NCBI GenBank assembly: GCA_023525715.1
Contig: CM042012.1
Span: 38,749,189 to 38,813,188 of the forward strand
Direction of reading: 5' to 3'
DNA: 64,000 nucleotides
Source of the DNA: Cichorium intybus
Lineage: Eukaryota; Streptophyta; Magnoliopsida; Asterales; Asteraceae
Shown here: piece after piece, positions 10,157-19,814 of the stretch
Position numbering within the stretch: position 1 is the stretch's first letter
Layout: each line of letters opens with the position of its first letter
The notes under the pieces: model-generated
The model's input: the letters and a program-made list of their open reading frames with translations, nothing else
The model's database searches: none
What the model was told of the DNA's origin: nothing
Program-made: the position numbers and the translations under genes

Positions 10157-11350
10157 ATGGGTGATTACATGTACCCGGATCAGTATTATGAGTATTATGA
10201 AAATCCAGCCGACACCTATTACGAGGATGATTACTACAATGGATCATTCGATGACAATGGATGGCGGACCGAGGAGTCATCTCAACCTGAAAATTCTGCA
10301 ACTTGGGCCCAACTTTGGGTACTCTGGTATAACACTCACCAAGAGCAGAAGGACCAGGTTGATGCTCTTGTAAGATTGCAAGCTTCTTTAGATAGGTTAG
10401 AGGAAAGTTGGAAATGTTCACCACCTTCGCCAGAACCGGAGGCGAGTGATTTTTATACCAATAATAATGTATGTGAACTTGCATCACCTGAATATGTGAT
10501 GGAAGGGCATACACCGTGGGAAAGTCAAGAGACCACTGAGAAGGTCGAAAATGTTGTTGAGGAAGAGGTTGTAGGTGACAATGCTACCTCTGACTCAATA
10601 GCTTTTGATGTTTTTGAAAATGTTGATAATATCGAGCTGGTGATGAGTGAATCCATACCATCACCAGATAATCTGGGTGATGAGGATGTTGATGAGGAGG
10701 CTGTAAGTGACAGTACAAACCCCAGCCCAACAATCCCTGAAATTTTTGAAAATTTTGAGAAATTTGAAAGTAAGGATCTGATGATGGGTGACTTTGTACC
10801 ACCATCAGATCAAATAAGTCACTCACTCTTGGTTCCGATCCACCTGTTGGACGATGACCAAGAAGTTGATGCTGACGAGTTAATATTTGAAAATAAAAAA
10901 CATGATTTTATCACCAATCATGATCCATTCATGAATGGAAAATTAGATGTAATCAATACTATCGATGAGGACATGAGGAAGCATCCTGATATGTTGCCTT
11001 CCGATTCCATTCGATTGGAAAATTTTTATTGGTACTGCAAACCAAAATTGCAACCTGAAGATAGCATGTGAGACATTAGAAACCAAGGTGTGAAACAACT
11101 ACTGGAAGCGGCACTGGGCGCGCCTCACGTCAAGCCAGTGATGTTGAAGAGATATAGAAGGAAGGACCGAGCTTGGAGGTTCAAAGCTACCTCCAAGCAT
11201 TCACGGGAGTTAATCAAAAAGCAGCCACTGGGCAGCAACAGGAGAACCAACAAGCCATTCGACCCAGGAAAGTTTGAGGGGCAGTGGGTCAGCGAAAGGA
11301 TGGTGGAAGTAGAAATGCAGCAGAAACAAATGGCGTACGATCCACCGTAG
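10157..11350 (+). pseudogene. E1 copy of the acidic Athila-like leader ORF, with premature stop
   Basis: ATG at 10157 opens a frame matching the 419-residue ORFs at 29389 and 34869. The N-terminus is rich in Tyr, Asp and Asn (MGDYMYPDQ start), the middle is acidic with Pro/Ser-rich stretches, and the C-terminus is basic. A tryptophan codon of the E2 copy is TGA here (11069-11071). The frame continues downstream to 11350 with a 3-base length difference at the stop region, so the gene is broken by one nonsense codon and also lacks an internal segment of the E2 version. No domain is recognised. It sits where gag would lie but has no zinc knuckle. Confidence 0.7.
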
Positions 11351-11366
11351 CTGTAGTAGGAATAGT

Positions 11367-11414
11367 ACGTCTGGCTGAAGACGTTAAACTTAGCGCTTGT
11401 TGGGAGGCAACCCA
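11367..11414 (+). promoter_or_regulatory. Two RNA hairpins after the first ORF of E1
   Basis: ACGTCT-GGCTGA-AGACGT (11367-11384) is a perfect 6-bp stem with a 6-nt loop. TGGG-AGGCAA-CCCA (11401-11414) follows 16 bases later. Both are preserved in E2 at 30659-30706 although flanking bases differ. Role unknown; I infer selection on RNA structure. Confidence 0.6.
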
Positions 11415-12108
11415 TCGTGTCATAGGTTAGGTTCTGTATTTCTTAGAAATAATTAGGAAAAATATTATCATTAATTGCAGGTACCAGTGGTCCAAAGCAA
11501 GTGTGGGGTCGTGTGAAGACTGAAGAGATTTGAAATTTTAATGATCGCGCCGCGGTTTTCTTACTTGCGCGACGCGGGGTCGTAAACCAACCCGATGCGC
11601 AGGGGTTGTTTTGGTGACACGCGCGCCGCGGGTCTTGCAATTGCACGATGCGGGAATCGATCGGTCGGTTTTCTCCTATATTAAGGTAAGCCACGACACT
11701 ATTCACACACACCACGACTCGGAGCTCTGATCACCAAAAATTCTCACGTATTTTCTTGCTCATTTCCTTGCCACTACTACGGTATGTCATTCTAACTAGC
11801 TATTACTCACTTAAACTAGTGATTAGGTAGTTAATTTGAGTGATTGGTTCAAAAAGTTCAAAACTTAGAAATAGCCAATGCTGACTCATAGGGTGTTTGT
11901 TTCGCCAAATAGATACCCTAGATGAGTTAGTCGGCACTTAGGCTACCATGTGGTGTATTTGGATTGAGCTTAAACACGTTAAAATTCGATTTGGGGTTGG
12001 TTTTTGGAAACAGCCGCTCGCCATGCCGCGCCCTTACTCTTGGGCCGCGCCGCGGTGCGGTGGAGAATATGAAGGACTTAATTTGAAAAAAAAAAATTCG
12101 TGCAGATC
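11415..12108 (+). other. E1 inter-ORF region with possible leader and intron
   Basis: It contains an AAGTGTGGGG motif (about 11499-11508) and several CGCGCCGCGG-type blocks. A TATA-like CTATATTAA lies near 11675-11683, a possible splice donor G|GTATGT at 11781-11787, and TGCAG at 12101-12105 just before the next ATG. The polypyrimidine tract of the E2 acceptor is replaced here by an A-rich run, so splicing may be lost in this copy. Confidence 0.4.
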
Positions 12109-12632
12109 ATGTTCAGACTAAACCACGACTTCTTCCAGTTTCCAGAGGGGCCAGGGGCCGCTACTGAGTACAGATCGCGGAGAGACGCGTTGACGAGTCG
12201 TCGGGTTCTTGAGGCGACCGTTATTGACAGGGCCATCCTCGGGGAGGCTGGGTTATGGGGCGAGATAGAGCCGTTTCTACATCGCACCTGGACCCATGGG
12301 GATGCATCCTTCACGTGTCGGGGCTGGGACAGGATCATGGCCACCGACGAGGATGTCGTATATACGGAGCTCCTCCTGGAGTTCCTTTCCACCATTGAGT
12401 ACGTGCCGAGGGCGACGGACCCGCGGGCGAGGTTGATCCGATTTAGGTTGGGAGGCGTGCACCGGGAGTGCAGCCTTCGGGAGTTCGCCAGACGCACGGG
12501 GATATACATGGAGGCGGATTTCCAGCACCGCCATTTTCCCCAGTTCTTCGAGGCATGTATTCAGGGGCAGCCGGAGCGGGCTGCCAACATGGAGGTTTGG
12601 GCACCATTGTCCAACGTTATATATGAGGCAGG
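12109..12632 (+). pseudogene. E1 Athila-ORF1-like protein, truncated by copia-A
   Basis: The frame from ATG 12109 (MFRLNHDFFQFP) matches the ORF at 31411-32628 over about 175 residues, including EATVID, FLHRTWTH, RIMATDEDVVYTELLLEF and RFRLGGVHREC. This region resembles the plant Athila ORF-1 family. It is cut at 12632 by the copia-A LTR, and the codons after that belong to the LTR. The rest of the gene was later deleted (junction near 17846). Non-functional. Confidence 0.8.
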
Positions 12633-13403
12633 TGTTGGATTAGGTGTCTAAGCCATGACTTATAATTGTATTAACTTATGAATAAAATCAAAGTCCATTT
12701 GGGTTGCCCTCATAGATGGAGGATAGATATATAGTTCAGTAGAGAGAATAGTTGATTTATTAATTGTATAATAAATCAATAGAAAATATATATATGGTTT
12801 ATTAATATATTTAAGTGTTAATATATTAATTAGAAACTATGATAATTAATTAAGATTTAATCTAGAATTAATTGGATTTAATTCAGTGATTAAATTAATT
12901 AATTAAAAGGTGCAGGGACTGGTTTGGCATTTATTCAATAGTTGAATAACTGGCCAGGTAAAATCCTGGGGCAAAGTTGGCGCCACCCTGGAGGAGCCTC
13001 CAGGGTTTTGGCGAAACCCTATTAGGGTTTTGGAGAGTCTGGTCCAAGTGTCCAAAAGCCTTGTCCACTTGGAGGCTTTCTAGGGTTTCAGGTGTAACCC
13101 TAGGAGGCTATATAAGGAACCCCCTAGGTGCCCTAAATCCCACACCTCCATCTCTCTGGAATTACTCTGCTGGACTGATTCTTCCATCACTTGGGTGTGA
13201 CTTTCATTTGAGGCAGGATTCTTTTCCTGCTTGCTTGAAGGATCATAAGATCAAAGGTTGGTTTTCCTAATTCTTCTTTAGAATTGAATTGTATCATTTA
13301 GGTTTTTAGTTCTAATCTTCATAGAAGAAAACATAGATCTTATTAGGGTTGCATATGAACCTTAGGAATATTTTGTGTTCATTGATTGCATAGAAACCCT
13401 TTA
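12633..13403 (+). repeat. 5' LTR of copia-A
   Basis: About 771 bp from TGTTGG to CCTTTA, where copia-B has CCTTTCA. It contains telomere-box-like inverted repeats and TATATAA at 13109-13115. Confidence 0.75.
13014..13115 (+). promoter_or_regulatory. Copia-A LTR promoter with inverted AAACCCTA boxes
   Basis: AAACCCTA-T-TAGGGTTT (13014-13030) is a perfect inverted pair. CTAGGGTT-(8 nt)-AACCCTAG (13080-13103) is a second, six bases before TATATAA at 13109. AAACCCTA is the plant telo-box core (known promoter element). A role in this LTR is inference. Confidence 0.55.
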
Positions 13404-13404
13404 G

Positions 13405-13416
13405 TGGTATCAGAGC
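13405..13416 (+). promoter_or_regulatory. Primer-binding site of copia-A
   Basis: TGGTATCAGAGC, complement of the tRNA-Met 3' end, directly after the LTR. Confidence 0.85.
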
Positions 13417-14685
13417 TTAGGTTGTTTTCTTGTGAATTGATTTGAACTGCATGAATTGTTTTGTGCCTAAGGGTTTTTGGCGAAAATTAAACCCTTGGAG
13501 ATGGCCTTGTCGATTTTAAGGCTAGGGTTTCCTAACCCTAGCCGCCATCCCCTTTGGTCCCCCCTTTTGGTTGCTTGATTTGCTTGCCATAAAAGTATGT
13601 TGTTATTTTTGGTAATTGGAATAATTGAAATAACTTGAACCCTTTTGTGTGCCTTGCTAATTTCGATCACCATAGGGACCATGATAGATAATTAATTTGA
13701 TTAATTTGATAATATCTATCCTAGATTTAATTAATTTAATTAATTGATTAATTAAAAAACCAATTAAATCTGTTTAAAGAATTAATTAAAATTTTCAAAA
13801 AATTAGTTAAAATTTGCGAAAATTAAGATAAAATTAATTCTAAAATATTTTAATGAGATTAAAATATATCTTATATATATGTATGATTAAAAGTTAATTT
13901 AATATATATAAGAAAAATTGGTTAGTCTACCGTTAGTAGGCCTCATTCACAAAACTATCCTATAAAGAGGGTATAAGGCGACTGACTATAAAATGTTAGT
14001 CTAATGGGTATCTACTCTTACCCACCGCTCTCCTGATCAGTCGAGTGTCGTTAGCCAAACGGGTATGATAGAACCGCTAAAGCCTCTTAAAAGTATAATG
14101 CTATAATTGAAAGTACTAGAACCTTAAAACAAACCCCAATCTAGTTACTTTAGGTTAAAATGTGAATTGGTGCTAATTCATGAAATTGCACATTGCACTT
14201 TATGGAACGTTGGTGGAGCGTGTGTGGTTTACCGGCACGCCAACTAGGGTCCGCAATGAGTCGCGATGGGTTTCTTGATTTTGTCATTATTAACGGAGCG
14301 TGTGTGGATTACCGACACGTTAATTAGAGATGACAATTGACTTCAAGAGTAACAAGCAATTTGCATGGTTATTCACACCCGGTTTGTGATCCTCGGTATC
14401 CCAGTCACAAACAGCGGGGCATTCCTGAGATTAAAACATGCTATCGAACAGTTCGGTAAATCTCAAAGAAACTAGGAATTCCATTATAATATGATTATGT
14501 TTCCGCGGTGGAATTGGCTGAATCGTCATTCGCCTACCTGATAAAATTTACAATATTGATTACGGCATCCCTTTTCGGTATTGTAGATTGTTATTGTAGG
14601 ATCCTTGACTTATATTTGTTCTTGGGTGAATATAAGGGTTATTATTATTATTATATCTAATTAAAACTACCTTCTTCTTGTTCAG
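13417..14685 (+). other. Leader of copia-A between PBS and gag
   Basis: 1.27 kb of mainly AT-rich leader. It contains two related segments near 14210-14330 that repeat GGAGCGTGTGTGG and an ACCG-CACG word, and an ATT trinucleotide run near 14641. No coding sequence is recognised. Confidence 0.6.
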
Positions 14686-15589
14686 ATGTCTTCTGACCAA
14701 TCCGTTCCCCACTCAAATCCCGGTAATGTCACCTCGATTCTGTCATTATGCTCAAAGGTGACGTTGGACAGCACCAACTATAATGACTGGATCCGCAACA
14801 TCAAAATGGCTTTAAGGTTTTAACATAAAGAGTATGTTCTGGAAACCGAGCTTGTTGATGTGGACACTGAAACCGCTACTCCCGAGGAAATCGCTGCGTA
14901 CACTAAACACTCTGATGATGCAACCAAAGTGGCTTGCATCATGATCGCTACTATGAACCCTGAACTGCAGCGTATCTATGAGGACTATTGGCCTTACGAG
15001 ATGCACAAAGAGCTCGCGGAAAGGTTCCGCAAGCAAGAGCGCATCGAAAGGCGTGAGGTTGTAAAAGCTTTCACTAACTGCAAGCCCAAGGAGGGCGAGT
15101 CCATCTGTGCACATGTGCAGAGAATGCATGGTTATGTGGAAAGGCTTAGAAGTTGGAAATGCCTGTCCATGAGGATTTAGCAGTTGACATAGTGCTAAAC
15201 TCCTTGCCCAGTTCTTATGACCAGTTCACACTGGCGTATCATTTGAACAACAACCAGGCAAATCTAGCTGAGTTACACAGCATGCTTCGTATGGCTGAGG
15301 ACGGGATGAAGGGAAAGGCTGTGCTCCCTATCAACCCGCCTGTCCTGGCTATTGGCTCCGGAAAGGGAAAGAAACGGAAAGGCCCTCCTAAGCAGAACCG
15401 GAGGGAAAAAACTCATGTCGGGTCATCTAGCGGTGCCCCGAAAGGTAAGTCTTCTGGAATTCCACATGTTCGGAACCCCAAAGAGGCCGACTGCTTTTAC
15501 TGCAAGCAGAAGGGTCATTGGAAGAGGAGCTGCCCAACGTATCTGCAGGACGTCAAGGACGGTAAAGTGAAACCGTCACAGGCAGGTAT
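14686..15589 (+). pseudogene. Copia-A gag
   Basis: The gag frame starts ATGTCTTCTGACC at 14686. The N-terminal part contains the SKVTLDSTNYNDW motif of copia gag, followed by an in-frame TAA near 14821. The frame resumes through ATMNPELQRIYEDYWPY and shifts near 15150 (one base lost) into the frame that carries the zinc knuckle CFYCKQKGHWKRSC (CX2CX4HX4C) at about 15490-15535. At least one nonsense and one frameshift are present, so no full Gag can be made. Gag would form the cytoplasmic particle. Confidence 0.8.
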
Positions 15590-17845
15590 GTATTCTATAT
15601 CTAATAACTCATCTTTTTCCCGTTCATGGGTCCTTGATACAGGATGTGGTTTTCATATCTGTTCTGATTTGCAGGGCCTAGTGGAAAGTAGGGAGCTAGA
15701 GCATGGCAGACTGAACCTGGTCATGGAGAATAGGAGAACGTCACCTGTTACCAAGATCGGTGTTTATGGACTGATGCTAAGTAGTGGAGTTAGATTAGAT
15801 TTACATAATTGTTGCTATGCGCCTGATATGGCAAAGAACATAATTTCATTTCATGCATTGTTTAAACAAGGCTTTTATTACGAGTTTAATAAATTGAATG
15901 GTTCAATTTCAGTTTTCAAAAATAATGTTTTCATATTTAATGCTATGCCTTGTGATGGAGTGTATGAATCTATTATGTGTGTTGATAATTATGGTAAAAA
16001 TGTATTAGCTATTGATGCTTCAAGCGGTATAGAAAAGGCATGTCTGTGGCATTGTCGCCTTGGCCATATAAACAAGAAACGCATCGCCCAACTCCAAAAG
16101 GATGGAGTGTTGGAATCATTCGACCTCGGGTCGGATGATGGATGTGAATCTTGCTTACTTGGCAAGATGACAAAATCACCATTTAAAGGTTCCTTTGAAA
16201 GAGGTGAAGGTCTGTTGGATATCATACACACATGTGTGTGTGGTCCCTTCAGAACAACCACTAAATATGGCATGCAGTTCTATATGACCTTTACCGATGA
16301 TTTTGGTAGATATGGGTATGTCTACTTAATCAAGAATAAGTCGGATACCTTTGAAAAGTTCAAACAGTTTAAGAATGAAGCGGAAAATCAATTGGGCAGA
16401 AAGATAAAGATGCTTAGATCCGACAGAGGCAGTGAGTATCTTAGTATCGAGTTTCTCGATTACATCAAGGAATATGGAATTGTTTCACAGTTGTCGCCTC
16501 CAAGAACACCTCAGCTGAATGGTGTTGCTGAGAGGCGAAACCGAACCTTGTTGGACATGGTTCGTTCCATGATGAGTCGAGCCTCACTTCCAATCCATTT
16601 CTGGGGGTATGCCCTAGAGACTGCCTCCCATATCCTAAATCTTGTCCCAACCAAGAAGGTTGCGAAAACACCGCACGAGATGTGGACGGGGAAAGTTCCC
16701 TCGTTAGCACACATCAAAGTCTGGAGCTGTGAAGCATTCATGAGACGAGATACTTCAGATAAGCTTGCAGAAAGAAGTGAGAGGTGTTACTTCATCGGAT
16801 ACCCGAAACAGTCTTTTGGATACTTGTTCTACAGACCGAGCGAGGACGTGGTCTTTGTAGCAAGACGGGGGTTCTTTCGAGAGAGAGAACTCATATCTAA
16901 AGAGGACAGTGGGAGTACGATCGATCTCAAAGAAATTCAGGAGACGCCCGATGAAACAACCTTGGAAGAAACTAGCAACCAACATGAGGAAGAAGTTCCT
17001 GTTGGACCCACCGACATTTCGTTGCCCCTTAGGCGTTCAGGTAGAGTTAGCATGCCGCCCGAGTTCTATGGTTTCCATATTACTTCGGACGGAGACACGT
17101 TAGTCAGTGATCGTACATTGACTAATTTGGATGAGCCGGCTAACTACCGTGAAGCAGTGGCAGGCCCCGAGTATGCAAAATGGTAAGAGGCAATGGACAG
17201 CGAGATAAAGTCCATGTATGACAATCAAGTTTGGAACTTTGTTGACAATGTACCGGGTCGAAAGACAGTCGGATGCAAGTGGATCTTCAAAAAGAAGACC
17301 GACATGGATTGAAAAGTGCATACTTATAAAGCTCGGCTGGTTGCGAAGGGATTTACTCAAACCCCAGGGGTTGACTATGATGAAACCTTCTCACCTGTAG
17401 CCAAGATTAAGTCAATCAGGATAATGCTTGCCATAGCTGCATTTCATGATTATGAAATCTGGCAGATGGATGTCAAAACCGCTTTCCTTAACGGGAAACT
17501 GACTGAAGATGTTTACATGAGTCAGCCAGAAGGTTTTGTAGACACAAAGCACCCTGATAAAGTATGTAAGCTTGAAAGATCAATCTACGGGTTGAAGCAA
17601 GCATCTCGCAGCTGGAATCTTTGCTTCCATGAGAAAGTCAAAGAGTTTGGTTTCTCTAGGAGTGAAGATGAGTCCTGTGTATATGTCAAGGCTAGTGGGA
17701 GTATAGTCACTTTCCTGGTGCTGTATGTTGATGACATACTGCTCATGGGAAACGACATTCCGACCTTGCAAAATGTTAAGGCTTGGCTCGGGAAGTGTTT
17801 CACCATGAAAGACCTAGGGGAAGCGGCTTATATTCTTGGGATAAG
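15590..17845 (+). pseudogene. Copia-A pol: protease, integrase, partial RT
   Basis: In order: protease motif VLDTGCGFH near 15630; GAG-pre-integrase LWHCRLGH near 16045; integrase core; and RT from about 17190 to 17845 with the YVDDILL active site near 17725. The first catalytic Asp of the integrase triad is lost: the usual HTDVCGP reads HTCVCGP near 16232. Asp in LRSDRG and Glu in GVAERRN remain. Stops occur at 17184-17186 and near 17310. RT ends at the deletion junction and RNase H is absent. The element cannot produce an active polyprotein. Confidence 0.85.
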
Positions 17846-17916
17846 AGAATTACAAAGAACATTCTGATTAGGTTCTCGCGAACTATTTCACTCTAACTCT
17901 TGGGGCAATAAGCTTT
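17846..17916 (+). other. E1 3' internal sequence resumed after deletion
   Basis: From about GAATTACAAAGAAC onward the sequence matches E2 at about 33486-33553 (AATTCCAAAGAAC...ACTATT...CAATAA...CTTT). This marks the deletion junction between copia-A RT and the distal E1. The last five bases, GCTTT (17912-17916), are the left target duplication of G1. Confidence 0.75.
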
Positions 17917-18286
17917 TGTAACACCCGACTTATTAACAAAAACACCCCAAAAATTTTTCATTTTTCAAACCAAAATCTTACAATAAAAACCATAATTAGG
18001 GGTATTAGTTAACAAATACGAGGACAAGAGTATCACGAAGTACAATACATAAATATTATACATTCTTCAAGCCGGGTATTACATCAACGCTAAGTCCTCA
18101 GTCACGGACTTTATCTTTTCCCTTAGCAGGGTCACGCTCACCTGCAGGGACATATCAAACAAAACGTGAGCTACAAGCCCAATGAGTAATCAAACAAACA
18201 GATAAACATATACAAGAGTAAAATAACAATTAAACTCTTAAACAATTTCTGTCCCAAAACTCATGGTCGTCATTGACCGCACGTAC

Positions 18287-18440
18287 TCATAGCCATACAG
18301 GCTGCATATAATATCATAGCCCGAAGGCCACATCGGAGACATAGCCCGAAGGCCGCACCGGAGTCATAGCCAACAAGGCCGCATCGGAGACATAGCCAAC
18401 AAGGCCGCACCGGAATCATAGCCAACAAGGCCGTACCATT
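18287..18440 (-). repeat. 26-bp minisatellite in G1 LTR
   Basis: About six tandem units of CATAGCC-(A/C)-A-AGGCCGCA(C/T)CGGA type, 26 bp each. The same array recurs at 24968-25121 in the other LTR. G2 carries a different 28-bp array at the corresponding place. Confidence 0.85.
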
Positions 18441-19000
18441 TAATATCAAAGATAGAAATCTTTGCCAACAAGACTGCACCATTTAGAATTACAATTCAAA
18501 TGTCATGTCCGTATATTACTCGGGTACTCTACCCTTATACCATATTCAACTACTTTAAGTAGTGCCACTGTAATCACCATATATCATACTAGATATAATC
18601 AAGATTACTCACCTGGAGGTTTGCTACAGCTAGCGTTCGTTGTCCCTTGCCTTGAAATAAAATCCGTAGGATTTTGTCCCGTACCTATAATTCCATTTAT
18701 TTCCACAATGATTATAGGTTAATAACCATTTCAATTAACTCTAATACACTAGAGTTCAATAAAATAATGTTATAAACAATGCCTAGTTAATAAACTCTCC
18801 GTTTACTAACTTTATGTGAATTTTACTATTCACCGAGGCATTCGGATCGGTCTACAGTGCTCCCGAGGGGTCGGAAACTCAATCTAAAAATTTTCCCAAA
18901 CTTTTCAGACCATAATACACCTATGTTTCAAATTTGGGCTTAATCGGACAAGCAACGCAAAAGATAGCGTTTCAAAGTTTCTGTCCAGGACCTGTCCACA

Positions 19001-19035
19001 GGCGCGCCGCGCCTAGAAGGGGGCGCACCGCGCCC
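19001..19035 (-). repeat. Paired GC-rich hairpins in G1 LTR
   Basis: GGCGC-GCC-GCGCC (19001-19013) and GGGCGC-ACC-GCGCCC (19021-19035) are perfect stems with 3-nt loops in an otherwise AT-rich LTR. The second LTR has them at 25682-25716. Confidence 0.8.
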
Positions 19036-19778
19036 AAAGCCTGTGCAGGTTCCTGTCCAGCTCGCGAATTTCACTGTAGCACGCAGTTTTCTCATCTAAA
19101 TTGCTTATTTTCATTTTTAATCACTTGGGGTTTATTCCCAAGTTAAATCCCTCCATATAAACAAGGTTTTTAAGCATTGACAACAACTCAATCATCCATA
19201 CTAAGAATTAGGGTTCTTAGTTTTAACAACCCCAATTCTTAAATTTTACTAATTATAGCATCCTACTTCCATTGGATTGAGTTAGGACATTGTTTAAGTG
19301 TAGAAATCATATACAAACACTCCAAACTTCACTGGAATTGCAGTATTTTCGAGTTCTACATCACTCACCAAGAAAAACTAGTCAAGGGCTTGGAAACTTA
19401 CCTCAATTTCTTCCAATTATACCCTTTGAATGCCAAGAACCAATTTGCAAGCTTCAAGCCTTCAAAACTTCTTCCAATTCTCTGCAGAAAAACAGCCAAG
19501 ACTTGTTCCCGTAACTCCAAAATTCTGCACACAAGTCTTGCTTATATATTTCTAGAAATTGCACTTTGGTCCTTTAAGTTGCATATTTCAAAGTTTTGCC
19601 ACAAATAACACAATTTATGACAAATAACCAACTTTTATAACATTTTAAGTCCAAGACCTAAAATATTATTACATAACAAGTCCTTTTCTGTCCAAATGAC
19701 CAAATTACCCTTTTGGGGTAAAATGACCATTTTGCCCTTTTTATTATAATTATATAATAAATACATTTTGGCGTTACA

Positions 19779-19795
19779 AATTCTCCCCTCCTTTA
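19779..19795 (-). other. Polypurine tract of G1
   Basis: On the minus strand AAAGGAGGGGAGAATT lies directly before the 3' LTR. Confidence 0.85.
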
Positions 19796-19814
19796 AGAGA
19801 TTTCGTCCCCGAAA

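Larger units (their letters stand above)
12633..17845 (+). mobile_element. Copia-A: truncated Ty1/copia (Tork-like) element inside E1
   Basis: A 5' LTR starting TGTTGGATTAGG is followed by a tRNA-Met PBS, gag, protease, integrase and RT on the plus strand. The sequence stops inside RT at about 17845, just after the AYILGIR motif, and continues as E1 3' sequence. RNase H and the 3' LTR are therefore deleted. The same family is represented by copia-B at 57205-64000, which supplies the comparison for the breakpoints. Multiple stops and frameshifts show that it is dead. Tork-like assignment rests on general resemblance only. Confidence 0.85.
17917..19778 (-). repeat. 3' LTR of G1 (left copy)
   Basis: Plus strand runs TGTAACACCC to GGCGTTACA, 1862 bp, identical by eye to the right copy. 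Short open frames within it are not genes: they recur in both LTRs at a 6681-bp offset simply because the LTRs are identical. Confidence 0.95.

Noticed and set aside
18287..18440. CRISPR-like array
   Set aside because: Units are directly adjacent without unique spacers, in an LTR of a plant element; this is a minisatellite. The same applies to 48391-48562 and 39130-39495.
18270..19608. Several open frames of 70-86 codons in the G1 LTR, repeated at 24951-26289
   Set aside because: They recur exactly because the LTRs are identical, have no domain, and one is a translation of the 26-bp minisatellite.
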